In this document: piece by piece, positions 22,026 through 34,634 of the stretch | How the letters are laid out: the number at the start of each line of letters is the position of its first letter | Numbering within the stretch: the first letter of the stretch is position 1 | From: Sequoia sempervirens | Taxonomy: Eukaryota > Streptophyta > Pinopsida > Cupressales > Cupressaceae | Assembly: GCA_007258455.2 (NCBI GenBank) | Contig: VDFB02000001.1 | Coordinates: forward strand, 12,008,754-12,072,753 | DNA: 64,000 nucleotides | Reading direction: 5' to 3' | Made by a program: the position numbers and the translations under genes | The notes under the pieces: model-generated | The model's input: the letters and a program-made list of their open reading frames with translations, nothing else | Told to the model about the DNA's origin: nothing | Database searches by the model: none

Positions 22026-23902
22026 CTTAGAAAGAATAAAAAATGAACATTTAAAATTTCAGACCTTTTTTTATTGCCAAAACATGCTGGAAATTAGGGG
22101 GCTGCCTCTAATTGTTGAGCAAACTCCACATGGCCCATGGTAGTGCCCTAGGAACAGGGCAGTTTAATGAAAACAAAGAAATAAAAAGAAAGGAAAACAA
22201 TGTGTATTAGAGAGAATATAGGGTCATAATGCTTATACACAATGGACGTATTCAACCTAATCATAATGCAATCCCTCATAATAGATATCTTAAAGACCTT
22301 CATTGAGAGAGATGCCTTAACACATATGTTCTTGGCTGTAAAAAACAGAATGTGCAATTTTAAGATCTGTGTTATATGTGTCTTTGGTTTACATTAGCAG
22401 TGTTGATGACGTCTCTGCCTTATTAAGTATAGCTACCATTCCTTTCCTTCCTAAAAATATCCATCTGGATGTGTTGTGATCTTTGTTGTTTGTTGATATT
22501 TTGTTGAGTTGGTTAGGATTAATATGGAATACCGGTATATCATTCTGAATCAAACTGCAATGGGCAGGAGAGTAGTCCACATGAAAATAAATTCTTTAGA
22601 TTCAGCACATTGATTGGTTGATACTAAATCTGATAAAAATATAGAATCAATCAATATTAATTTGCAGGAGACATGAATTTGCTGCATGATATTGTAATTT
22701 ATTCAGTTGAATTAATCATTCTAAGCATGGAAACATAAGATATTTAGTAAGAGAAATACATGTCCATTGTCATACATGTTAAATTAAAGGGCTTTTATAA
22801 TTTGCTGAGCCATGTCAAGTTTGTTTGGCAAGCCCGAGTCAGTTTAAAATGCCCCTGTGGAGACTGAGTGTAAAATAGACGTGCTGAGCCCCAGTTTCAA
22901 TACCATGTTGATCACCCAACATAAATAGATGAGAAACCTTTTAAAGCTATCAAATAAAAAATCTCAAAAGACAATTAAACGGTAAAATTTAAGGGTAAAA
23001 TGCAATGTAATATTATTCAAATAATTTATAAATAATCCTTGGTGTTTTGTAGAATCTGAAGAGTCTCTCTGAAGATGAACAGAACAGTCACAATGTTGAT
23101 CTATTTGTTTGCGGCTTCTAATTTCAATGAAGACAATTTTGGGTTTGCATTTTCACAGTCCGTTTTCTGGCCTAACACATATTAGTATCAAAGACAATTC
23201 TTTCATTCATCTGCACCAAACTCGCCTCTGCTTGCCCCTGCATATGCTTGTCTTCATTTTTGCTCGAATATAATGTCCCTAGTCTGATTTTTATGAACTA
23301 TTTGTTTTTTTTGTATTTTATTGATTTTGAAACTCACAACAACAGCAAACTGAACTAAATAATATTAGAAAGAGATGCAACTAAAAGATAGTTGAAATAG
23401 TGGTATGACTGCCACATTCTTAATTAAATTTGTAGCAATCACCCAATTGAGCTTGCAGGTTGGTCTGACTAGCAAGATGATAGTATTTAATGTAATAATA
23501 TCTACTATAAATCTGAAACTCACCTGTTAATTAAAATATCATATCAAATTGAAATATTTATTTAAAACCCCACACAACCAAATAATTGAAATTGGAAAAA
23601 CCTTGCAACTGACTAACACAATGATAATACTTAGATGAAATTATTCAAATGAATAGATGGTTTTCGTCTTCAAATCTATTTGTTGTCATAGGGTTGTTGT
23701 CTTCGGTAGAAAAGATGAACAATGTTCAATCTTATCAAGAGAGATGAATTTGTTAATATGAAAAATGGTAACCCTATCTATTCCTCAACTCATACATATA
23801 CAAGTTTTTTGAATAAAAATAATATCATTTTCTTTTTATCTCATTTTCCCTCCAAACTTGATTTTTGAAAAGTGACTAGAAGAACCTTTATAAAATACAC
23901 TA

Positions 23903-23965
23903 CTTTTTGGATCTCATTTCTAACATCACTTTTGGATCTCATTTCTAACACCACTTTTGGATCTT
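23903..23965 (+). repeat. 25-bp tandem repeat, about 2.5 copies
   Basis: The unit CTTTTGGATCTCATTTCTAA plus ACAYCA repeats twice, with a partial third copy. Apparently a small minisatellite. Confidence 0.75.
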
Positions 23966-24623
23966 TTACAACAACCTTTTCAATAATTAAACATAAGTTG
24001 TCTTTTTATGAATATAACGAATTACATTTCGACAACTTAAGGTACATTATTAAATTATTTCTTTTGCACCACCCCATTACCCTTTGGAAAAATAAATAAT
24101 TGGCTAAGAGTTTTTTCATTAACTTTGCCTAAAAAATAGGGACAAGATAGTCCACTCTTATGGGAATTGCTTGTCCTCAAGTAATGTTGATTCAACTATT
24201 TTGATTGAAACTTATTAGAAATTAATCTTGATTTAGGTGAAACTTATTTATTTATTTGTTTTATTTAATTACTTATAGGAATATTCCAAAAGAATCTTTA
24301 CAAGTCTTTTATTTTATTTGAATATTCTTACATATGTGTGAGAATTACTCGTTTTTATAACTTTTTTTGGAAGAATATTAAAGTGTAAGCGTAGGCTCCT
24401 TCTTACGAGGATCTTGACACCATCTCTTTGGAGTACTCACCTTAAAAACACTATTGAAAGAAGAAGAGCTAGTTTGCTTCTTTTTTTTTTAATATATGTA
24501 TTTTTTTCTAACCCTTGTGTAGAAATCATAGGTTTCTTTTAAGTCTTTTGATTTTAGTTTAAATTCCAAGTTGTTATAAAATATTTTGAATCATTTTGTC
24601 CATTAAATCTGCATGCATTTAAA

Positions 24624-24627
<4 letters not shown>

Positions 24628-24678
<51 letters not shown>
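24628..24678 (+). repeat. (TG)n-(TA)n microsatellite
   Basis: About 17 TG units followed by about 8 TA units. The antisense His-Thr open frame here is an artefact of the repeat. Confidence 0.95.
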
Positions 24679-25011
24679 TGAAACCCTCAAATAAAATTAT
24701 TGCAAATTTCAATTCAAATTTTTTCAAAAGAAAAAGTTTTCTTTTACAATATGCAATAACATTTTTTTTTTTTAAATCTCTATCTCTAATAAGGCTTTTA
24801 TCATAATCTTGCAATAAATTTTTTATATATAATTTGCAATTTCAATCTAAAAAAATATATGTAACCTATTTTTTTAGAAGAAATTTTAAACATAAAACAA
24901 TCTTTCAATAATGAATTTTAAAACATTTAACAAAGTTCTAAAATTTGCATAATTTTTTAAATATGTATTATATACATTTAAAAGTTTCTTTTTTCAAAAC
25001 AAACAAACTTG

Positions 25012-25871
25012 CAGATGGGCCCCCTACTTGCAAAATCTTCAAACCCTCCACAGAGTTGAGCAGTTTATTCATAATTTGAATAAGTGTAGTTTCATTGATG
25101 TCCAAATTGCCAATATAATGAGGAATAACCCCTCAATACTCAGCTTTTCATAAAGAACATTGGAACCCAAGATCAAGCATATGGAAGAATTTGGTTTTGA
25201 GGGTCAAACTCTGACGAAGCTTTTGACGCTTAATCCACACATCTTGAGGCCCAGCATTGAGAAAGGCCTCATTCCCAAGATGATGTTTTTGAAGAGCATA
25301 TTTGAGCCCCAGGATGCGCTCGTTAAAGCCATGTTAAGAGCACCACTACTTGTCGATTATAACTTGGAGTAGACCATGAAGCCCTCACTTGCTTTTTGGG
25401 AGGGTTTTGGTTTAAGTAGGATGGAACTTTCTAAATTCTTACAGATGGATCCACAAGTCAGACACTTCTCTAACACTTGCAAAAGTTGTTCTCATTCAAA
25501 ACATTGGCCTTGATAAAGGAAGCAAAATGTTCAAATATATTTTATGTACAGTGATTGTCTGTCGCATGGAAACATTAGAGACCAGGATAGATAATTTAAA
25601 ATCCCAGGGTATCTCAGTTGAGGAAATTTGGTGAGTATTTAGAGTTGCTCCTTTAGTCTTATAGTTCTCCAAGGAAAATATTAGTGAGAAGATGAACTTT
25701 GTAGTTAATCATTTGGAGGTCCTTGCAAATTCTATTGTGAAGCACCCTTACTTGTTGCAAAAGAGTGTTGAATGGTATATGAGGCCCAAGTTTCTAGTTT
25801 AGAAAAGAATCAAGTCCACCATTGGCCCTGATCTTTCTTTTTTCAAGGTATTGCAGATGATAGAGGAAAGT
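25012..25871 (+). pseudogene. mTERF pseudogene, partial copy of the gene at 8035-9210
   Basis: Aligns along its whole length to 8230-9103 of the intact gene, starting at the RAPALQNL segment (parent residue about 66) and ending near the LQMREER segment. Damage: an in-frame TAA at 25151-25153, a TAG at 25370-25372, a deletion and frameshift near 25455-25465, and further stops (TGG-TGA around 25631). The first ~65 codons (targeting peptide), the promoter and the last ~35 codons are missing. It is on the same strand as the parent, about 17 kb away. Stretches such as 25160-25372 remain highly similar, so the duplication is not very ancient. Since the parent has no introns, retrocopy and DNA duplication cannot be told apart; no poly(A) tail is evident. 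Confidence 0.9.
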
Positions 25872-26879
25872 TTATTTATGTTTAAAGTTCTGTAACTGTT
25901 GAAAAAATCTATAAAGTTTTGCATTATCCTCTCAAGATTAGTGTAAGTTGTTCTGCTACCTTGGCTTCCTTACAAGTGGCACAAGGGCTCACCTTTTCCC
26001 TTTCTTTGTTGATCCGAAAACCTTTCCTAAAGAGTTTCTACCTCTTCTCAGGGAGGTATATATTGAGTAGTTTTAGGCACGATAATGTACCTTGCACTAC
26101 ACTAAGCAACAATCAAAAGGTCTTAAACTATGATGAACAAGGTTGCTAAGGATTCCTCTAAATACCTCAAGGGTACATGAGGCCCAATCAGTAAGTGAAA
26201 GGGAATAATGCTAAACAGTCAGGAGGAGAGGGTAACCCAATCTCCACCTTCACTTCTCCAGGGTATAAAGTTCTTGGAGACTGCCTAGATTGACAAGATT
26301 CCACATCCAACAAAGGTGTCTTTCGATTCACCTCCCACTCTTTATACTTTGTTAGAACATGGGATTTGAGGTCATCCCTTGGGGTGATGAAATCCCCAAG
26401 TAGGCCTCCTAAAAGGAATGATCCAAGTGTTTTTGGTCACCCAAGATTGCATGTAGCATAAAGGGAGAGCATAGACATGTTGGGTTCCGTGGGATAACAA
26501 TGAAAAAAAGGAAAATCTAGTAAGCAATGTTTTTTATCATCAAGATTACACAAAAGTGCAAGAGGAAAGCATACACACCACTCACCCAAAGACACAACAA
26601 ACAAAGTTTATTAACCTTAAGAAAAGAACTATGCCTAAATTAGTAGAAAAACAAAGCCTTGTAAAAACGAATATGGAAGAAAGATGTTAGTAGTTTTATG
26701 ATTTTTTACCTTTGACAAGCAATTTAAAGCTACACAAGGGGTTAGATTAAAAAAAGATCAAAGAAAATGGTTGTTAGCATTGAGATAACCATTAAAAATG
26801 GAACCCTTTTGTGATGTGGGTTGGTGCACTCACCCTAACAATAGGGGGGTTGCGGGGGAACAAAAAACTTAAATATGAA
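25872..26879. other. Unassigned non-coding stretch
   Basis: No supported gene. The tone (short Lys/Asn-rich chance frames, scattered stops) suggests old retroelement sequence. Confidence 0.4.
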
Positions 26880-27625
26880 ATTGATACATAGGCATAGCTC
26901 TATGAAACACATGTATTGCAAGACTAAATAAAGGCACCTTTTAAAAGATCATAAGTGTTGAAACGCATAAAAAAGAAAATATACCTATGCAAAGGCACAA
27001 CTTTGTCAAGCAAAATTGCAACAAGTCAAAAAAGAGGTGTAGAAAGTTGAAACATAGGTGCTAAAATTCGAAATGTAAGTGCCACTTTGTAAGACACAAG
27101 CGCTAAAATTCAAAACATAGGCGCAACTTTGTGAAACATAGGCATGATTCTATGTTGTGTAGGCATGACTTTATTTGAGATCCTAAAAAGCTTGCAAAAC
27201 AAAAGTATAACCCTAGAGGAAACACAAAAACCCACAACTATAGATTATCAAAAGACCATAAAAACCCAAAATAATCGTGTAAACAATAAATTAGAAGAAA
27301 AACTCTAAAGAACAACTAAAAATTGCAATATTTGAAACCCTAGGAAAGCCCTAATGTGCAAAAAATAAAATAGAGAATCCATAAAAAAAGTGTTAGGGAA
27401 CAAAAATATGCACTAAAAAAGACAAATATGTTAGAAATAAGAGCATAACTTTAAAGAACAACTATCTAAAACATAGGTGCCACTCTAAGAAATGTAGGTG
27501 TTTTTTGTGAAATGCAAGTGCCTTTCTATGAAACACAAGTGCCTTTATGTGAAACTCAAACACCTTTCTATGAAACAAAAACACCTTTCTATGAAATGCA
27601 AGAGCCTTTTTGTGAAACACAAGTG
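26880..27625 (+). repeat. Degenerate minisatellite, unit about 24 bp
   Basis: The best-kept part, about 27475-27625, repeats CCTTTCTATGAAACACAAGT with variation about six times. Looser versions (AACATAGGCGCAACTTTGTG, ACATAGGTGCTAAAATTC and similar) extend back to about 26880. Such arrays are common in non-coding parts of plant LTR elements. Confidence 0.65.
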
Positions 27626-28477
27626 CCAAATCACAATCAAAAGCATCAAATGGAATCTGTGACCATCAACTAAACTAAAACTCACAAAAAGAAGTTAAAG
27701 TAGGGGTGTGGGTCCCTCTGGGTGTGCCAAAATAAGGGTATAAAATGCAATAAGAAAAAGCAACATAATAGAAATGCATAAACCTCGCAAAGCTATACCT
27801 CACACACCTTCAAACTCCATGATTAAGCTAAAAAGGTTGCACCCTAAGCCTATTGATCTGCTCTAAATAGATGGAATGTGGATTGATTATTCAAGCAGCA
27901 TGATGGTATGATCAAGATGATTTAGTAGAAAAATGAGTAGCATAACAATATCATAAAAGTTGATGCTCAAGTGGAATGAGAATTCTCTCATTTATAAAAT
28001 TTTCATGAGATAAATCAAGGGCCAATATGCATTGGTTGATGGATGACTAGGATTAATTGAGGATTAGGGTTTGGCTCAAAGTTGTAGCCATGTGAGAAGT
28101 GTCACATGAGGGATAATGGCTAGGTTTAGAATTAGGATTCAGGCAACATCCTATGTGAATGGCTAGGATTAAGAGGTGTAGTATGAAATGGAGGGATGAG
28201 ATGGAAAGTTAGTTTGATTTTTGGGAAGTGTTTAGATTCAATGAATCTATACAAAGAATTAGACATGTGAGAGGGACACTTGTCACATGATAAAAAATTT
28301 AGATTGTGATCCATGTGAACAAGTTGAAGGTCTAGGATTAAATGGACAAGGATAAAGTTGAATGTCAAATTAATTAAATAAATAATAATTTATTTAATTA
28401 ATGGGATTGAGTGAAAGGTAAATTAAATAAATAAATAATATTTATTTAATTAAAGGTTAGGATAAAATGGGGGAAAG
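27626..28477. other. Non-coding stretch with AATTAAATAAAT palindromes
   Basis: No gene. Near 28365-28455 an AT palindrome (AATTAAATAAATAA...TTATTTAATTAA) occurs twice; a third version lies at 50430-50475, just beyond the right end of the big LTR element. The element therefore seems to have inserted within this repeat region. Confidence 0.45.
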
Positions 28478-29208
28478 TGTAATACTACTTTTCTCCATTG
28501 GCTATTCGAGTAACAATAGTGGACTTAATATAACAAATATTAGAGTTAATATAATTTATAATATGTAATATTATCAAAATAAATGTGAATAATTAATGTA
28601 AGCTACAAATATGTGACAATTAAATAATCAACATACTAAATGGCATAACACCTCCACATAGAATAATCAGATTAACACCAAACCTTAAAAACAATATTCC
28701 CAATATTATCAAATCAATGAATACTTATCTTAAAGTCAAGGAAAAGAAGATATCCAACACTCAAAGGGATAGTTATGGACCTAGGATGTTTCTTAGCACA
28801 AACACCTCTGGAGGAACCGATTCTTGCATAGAACCAACCTGCCTTCATGACATGAACCGGTTCTTACACAAAACCCAACATGCCTTCATGTCATAAACAC
28901 AACCCTGGCCAGGACACTCTTGGGTGTACTTACACCCCAAGTTGGACACACGTTGTGTGCCCTTTCTCCAAATGTTTAAATGCCCTTCACTCCTTTGTGC
29001 CCTTTTAGTTCCTCTTTCCTTTTTCTCTTCACCTTGAATGTTCTCCATTCTTTCATGTCTCACATGAATGATTTATATATCCTTTTAAGGGGTGGTTTCC
29101 AAACCATCACACCCTTTCACAAAAATTTGTCTTTTAATAATTATTTAAATAAATAATTATTCTTCCTTCTTAAATAGTGTTTATATATATTCTTTATTAA
29201 TCTCTCTC
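28478..29208 (-). repeat. 3' LTR, distal part (before L1 insertion)
   Basis: Homologous to 49356-50116. Both carry the sequence TTTTCTCCATTGGCTATT near the plus-strand left end and TTTCACAAAA and AATAATTATTTAAATAAATA near the interruption. The remaining ~118 bp of this LTR lies beyond the L1 at 36353-36470. Confidence 0.85.
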
Positions 29209-29486
29209 TTTTTTTTTGTTCCATAATAAAGGATTATATTGATATATGCCAAAAGGAATACAATTGTGTGCAAATTGTAGGATTCAACATTATTTTTTAG
29301 TGCATGACCTCCAAAGGTACAAAAACCCCAAAACAAGCCCCCAAAACCGATCGACCACCAAGCAACCCGACATATAAGAAAAGAGGGGAGAAGCATTTAC
29401 AGGAATTAAACAAAATTTCCCTAAACCAGGCATAAACCACCGCATAGAGAACTAAAACATATTTACCTAAAGACACCCAAACCCCA

Positions 29487-30257
29487 TCACATGAAACCTT
29501 TGGCCTTTGCAAAAGCATCAAATTTAGCTACCCATTCCAAACCCTCCACTTCCACCAGCTGCATCATCTTTTTCAGGATATTTACACCGACTGTCCCTAT
29601 CATCCTATGGCATACCAATGCCATCCCTTTCAAGTCCAGAAGGAATGGATATATTTGATGACCTCGGCCTACTTCTTGACCAACTCCAAATCCTTAGGTC
29701 TCGACACCCCAACCCCTGGAATCACCACCTTAAGAATCTCATCCATCCCCTCCATCAACCGCTTTTAAAAAGTTTGCAAACTAGTGCCTTTCTTTCACCT
29801 TTGGCTGTATGAATATCCAACAAGGACGCAAGGAACCTAGAGACAATTTGAGAATTCATTTGGGGATTTTCGTGCGACACCAAATACTCCTTCCCCAAAT
29901 CCATTTTAATGGCTACCACCATTTGTGGATCAATATTTAAAAGAATTTGCTTAAGGCACTGATCAAAGACCCCACCAAAGGTGTTTTGACACTCTTTGCA
30001 ACCAAGTTGAATTTGGGTATCAGCCCCAAAGCAAACTAGAGAATCAACGAACATATGCATAGTGAACTTCATTTTTTCTGCCATTGAAAGTAACCCCGAG
30101 CTTGCCCAAAGCCAAGAGGAAAGGAAAACATAGAGCCCAAATGCCACCTTCGAGAGAGTGAACACTTTAAATGCGTGAAGGATTATTATGCTATACAAGT
30201 AATGTTTGCCACCCTATGTGGCCGAAACCACAATGACCTATCGTCGTTCAGTGTCAT
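29487..30257 (-). pseudogene. Third open frame (ORF3-like) downstream of L1 ORF2, copy A
   Basis: After the ORF2 stop, the minus strand holds another coding-like stretch. It runs from an ATG at 30257 to a TGA at 29487-29489, a span of 257 codons, but frameshifted at least twice. Its centre (29755-30198) is open for about 147 codons. The same region in copy B is open at the N-terminal end (ATG at 37303), where copy A is shifted. The two copies therefore complement each other and suggest an originally longer frame. The N-terminal third is hydrophobic (ILHAFKVFTLSKVAFGL, FLSS.LWA). The middle includes SLVCFGADT and SQIVSRFLASLLDIH; the end has KKMMQLVEVEGLEWVAKFDA. I recognise no domain. Plant L1 elements normally end with ORF2, so this is unusual. 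Confidence 0.5.
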
Positions 30258-30428
30258 GAGTACAATGATTCAAAATGAAGGCCAAACTTGATGCCAACGA
30301 GTGCAATGCTCCCATCCGATTTGAGTAATTTGTATCATTATTACCTTTACTTGCCAAGATATAGACGCAAGGCCATGTGGAGTTTGTTGACGGGGTGTCC
30401 ACACTCCTTAATTGCCCAGACTTACCCC

Positions 30429-33400
30429 CTAAAACAGAATTTCCACAATTCCATGTGGAAAGTTGCTTGCCCTTCCACCCACAGCTTTGTTCCAAGTCAG
30501 TAAGCCACCTGGGGAATCTCTCTTCGCTCCATGCCATCCGCCCAAGTTTGAAAGGTCATCTACTTCTATGTTTCCTTCCCTCAACGTGTGATTGATTGTC
30601 ACCAATTCAAAACCATCCAACAATTGAAGGGCCAGTTCTAGGCCCACATTTGATTTCCAGTGTGACATATGTTTGGTTCTTAGGGCATTGATAACCAAAG
30701 AGGAATCTCCTTTGATCACCAGTTTCTTTATTCCTAGCTCCCTGCAAAATCCTTAACCTAAAATCAGAGCTTGCATCTCTATAGCATTGTTCATGCCTAT
30801 CTGAAGAGGTTTTTCCAATCTACCAACTTTATTGGATTGCCAATCCTTCACAATACAACCTGCCCTTGAAATGTCAAGATTACCCCGAGAGCCACCATCA
30901 AAGTTCAATTTCAACCAACCAACTTCTAGAGGTTGCCAGACCACCTTGCTTCTCACCAATTGAGTTGTCGAGCCACCTTCGCCAACATGAGGGGGGGCCT
31001 TGAGGCCATGCCAATTTTTCAACATTGCGGCATCCCAAGGTGTGAAGATCATTTTGCCAACCTAAATCTCCACCAACCTTGCATTAATAGTCTCTACAAT
31101 GCATGCTTCGATTTTATTTAGAAGAGATTGACGGGGCATAGCTTGATCCTGGAAGATACGCCTATTCCTTTCTTTCCAAATTTACTAGTGACGAAATAGT
31201 AATCCATAATCTTCCAAAGATTGCATTCCTGTAAAGCTTTGGCCAACTTGTTAGTAGTCCCAAAAGCCTATTTGGCAGAGTCGTTTTCCTAATTGAGTTT
31301 CACGCACAACCAAGTCCAACAATGCTGCACAAAAGGGCATCTTACAAATAGATGCTCACCAAATTCCTCCGTTTGTTTGCAAAGTACACATCGTGATGGG
31401 CCAGCATATCCCAAATGCACAAACCTATCATCCGTGAGCACTCTCCCTTGCACCACAACCTAGGTGAAAATGCCTATTTTTGGGAGACATACGGGGTCCT
31501 AACATAGTTGTGTTGGCACTTGTGACTGGGCCACCTCCAGGCCTGCAAGAACTTTGTAGCCATCTTTGGCATTGTAGGCCCTCTTAGGGGAGGCATTCCA
31601 CACAACTTGAATGCCTGCCCAATCTTGGGAAAATACTTCATTTGGCCAACTCAGCTTCATAAGCTTCTGCTACCCTGGGATCCACACCTAACTCATGAAT
31701 GTTTTTCCAATGATAAATGGGGCAACCATCCTCCCAATAGATTGTTAGGAAGTCTGCCACTTTACTTCCCCAAGCTTGTTTTGTTACCAATTTGAGTTGT
31801 GCAAGATCCTCCCTTTCTTCCAGTTTTGGATGCCCTTCCCAAGAATCTTCCCAAAAGAGCGCATTCTACCCATTCTTTATCTCCCATTTTAGATGACCCA
31901 CTATAAAATGCCTACAACTGCTAATGAAGTTCCATAATATTGATCCTTTGGGGAGCGACCTGGAAGAAAAGATGTGCTCTTCCCCATCGAGATACTTCGC
32001 TTTGACTATTTTGACCCATTTGAGATTTGGTTTGTAGTGAATTGTCCACAGGAGCTTAGCCCCGAGTGCTTGATTTTGTAGCTGCATATTCCTCAAACTT
32101 GCCCCAACTGCCTCCTTATGATCACAATTTTTTTTCCTTTTTATTAAAAGGAATTTATGTTGGTCTGAATTGCCCTACTAGAAAACATTTTTCATTTTTC
32201 GATTGATAGCTTTGTTTGCACTGCTTGACAATGGTAGACAAGAGAGCATATAAATGGGGATTGCTGAGATGACAAACTTTAGCATTGTTAATCAACCTGC
32301 CCAAGAAAGCCACTTGCTTTTCTAGGATGCCATTTTTGCACTGACTTTTTGTATCACCGAATCCCATAATTTACCAGGCTACAAGCCTTTGGCTAAAGGA
32401 AGACCCAAATACTTGCAGGGGAGCGTTCCCTGGCGAAAACCTAAAATACATAAAATTTGCATTTCTCTACCTATCCCAGTATTAAAAAAGAAAATTTCAG
32501 ATTTGGCTTGACTTACCTCTTGCCTAGAGGCCAAAGAGTATTAATCTAGAATTCCTTTGAACTCCCATGCTTCTTTCACTGAGGACGCACCAAAGAGCAT
32601 GTTGTCATCCGTGAATTGTTGGTGGGTGACATTTAGAATGCCTCTAGTTATCTGTAACCCTTCCAAGTGACCTTCCATTCTTGCTTTCGAAAAAGCTCTA
32701 CCAAGAGCCTCGGCCATTATGATGAACAAAAAGGCGGAAAGGGGATCCGCTTGCCTCAATCCCCTAGAAGCATTGAAGAAGCTTGCTAGGGAACCATTTA
32801 GCAGAACTGATAATCTCAGGCAAGCAATCCAAACAAATAACCAATTCAACCATCACCTATCAAAGCCAAAAGCTTCCATTACTTTGAAGAGGAAGCACCA
32901 ATTAACCTTGTCATAGGCTCTTTTAATGTCCAATTTGATTAGCATAGCCTACCGCTTCATTTTCCAAATAGAGTGAATCGCCTCCTGAGCTGTGATGACC
33001 CCATTGAAGATGGATCTACCAGGAACAAACCCAGTTTGTTCCTCTGAAATGATGAAGGGAAAAATTTTCTTGATTCTCTTTGCAATGGTCTTTGCCAATG
33101 CTTTATAAATAGTATTGCTCAAGGAGATTGGGAAATTTTTTTCAAAGGAATCAAGCTTGTCTTCGTTTGGGATGAGAGCAATGAAGGTGTTGTTAGCCTC
33201 TTTAAGTACTATACCAATGCATTTAGCTTCTTCCAGTGCCTCAACTAGATCCAATCAGATGATGTTCCAACATTTCTGAAAGAAGCCCACCGGGAATCCA
33301 TCTGGACTAGGGGCCTTGGCAGGATGTAATTGAAAAAGTGCCTCCTTTACTTCTTTCTCACATAATTTGGGCTGCAACATGTCGTTCTAAGCCACAGTGA

Positions 33401-34552
33401 TCAAATGTGGAATGCCTTGGAGAAGCTCACGTGGACCTTCTTGAATGCAGGACCCACAAGATTCATTGAGAAGGGACTGGAAAAAATCAACCACTGCAGT
33501 TGCAATGTCCTTTGCCTTATCCAGAATATTGCCATCTCGACCTTGAATACAAGTTATTCTATTGAATTCCCTCCTTGTTTTGGTGGAGCTATGAAAAAAC
33601 CTAGTGTTCTTATCACCACCCCAAAGCCAGACCTCTCTTGACTTTTGCCTCCAAAAAACCTCTTCCTTGGCCAACAAATCATTTAATTTATTTAAAAGCT
33701 CTTTCTCTTGATAGAATCTCACAACATCCATCCCATGGTTAATGAATTCTTCATTCAGTTTCTGCAATGCTTCCTTCACCTCACACTTCTCTTCAAAAAT
33801 GTTCTTGAAACACAACCTATTCCATTGTTTGAGATGTTGCTTAATTGACTTCAATTTTGAAACAAAGCTGAACAACTTTGACCCGCCTAGACCACTGTTG
33901 GATTAAGTCCAAAAAGTGCAGATCACGCAACCACATATTCTCAAACTTGAATGGGCATCATATCGGTGATACTGCTGAAGCCCGCTCTACAATTTGTCTA
34001 GGTGAAACACCTATTGCTCATGGAAATCTTGAGTAGAGCGTTGTCTTCCACAAACCTTTCAAAGTCAATTAGAGATTGAAGTCTAACACCTATACCCCCT
34101 TTTTTTTTTCTGAAGCCATAGAATAGCGTTGAAGTCTCCCCCTAGAATTACAAATTCAAAGGTTGGATTGTTTCAAAAAGTTCTTAGCTCCCTCCACAAC
34201 TTTCTTTTTTCAATGCAATTGATGGGACCATATACATTAACCAAAATAAAGTTCAGGTTTGACGCTAGACTCCTAACCTTGCACGCTTGCCACTTTTTCG
34301 CAGCAACAATTTCTTCCAACCACACACACTGGAGGCGCAATATTTCATAATCCCACCAAAAGCCCCATTCACATTCACACCAAGTCCTTGCGAAATTCTT
34401 AGTTTCTTAATAAAGCTTTCTTTCTCAATTTCACCGAATCTGGTCTCTTGAAGTAGGAAAATGTCCACCTGGAGCTACCCCTTTTGATGCCTAATCAAGC
34501 ATCGCTTGTTAGGGGTGTTCAAGCCCCTAACATTCCAAGTTATAATCCTCAT
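30429..34552 (-). pseudogene. L1 ORF2 (endonuclease, RT, RNase H), copy A
   Basis: Start ATG at 34552 gives MRIITWNVRGLNTPNK, the typical L1 endonuclease N-terminus. A linker with the GGDKNTRFFH signature lies at 33387-33875. The RT domain occupies about 32540-33254. The catalytic motif reads FTDD (32604-32615) where copy B and most L1 elements have FADD. A zinc-finger/connector region follows at about 31140-32370. The archaea-like RNase H seen in many plant L1 elements lies at 30429-31052 (WLKLNFDGGSRGN, then KGDSSLVINAL, then INHTLREGN). About 140 bp are deleted near 33968 relative to copy B, removing the SDH endonuclease motif. Many stops and frameshifts: inactive. Expected full length is about 1400 residues. 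Confidence 0.85.
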
Positions 34553-34634
34553 GTTTGTTTAGGAAGGGGATCATCCTTCCCTACTTTCAACATCTCATTG
34601 ATTTTCAACTACCCATAGGCTTCCTCATCCCACT

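Larger units (their letters stand above)
22026..25011. other. Unassigned AT-rich stretch with small repeats
   Basis: No gene is supported. Contains a 25-bp tandem repeat near 23903-23965 and a dinucleotide microsatellite at 24628-24678. Confidence 0.4.

Noticed and set aside
24554..24814. Frame with a His-Thr repeat
   Set aside because: Produced by the (TG)n microsatellite.
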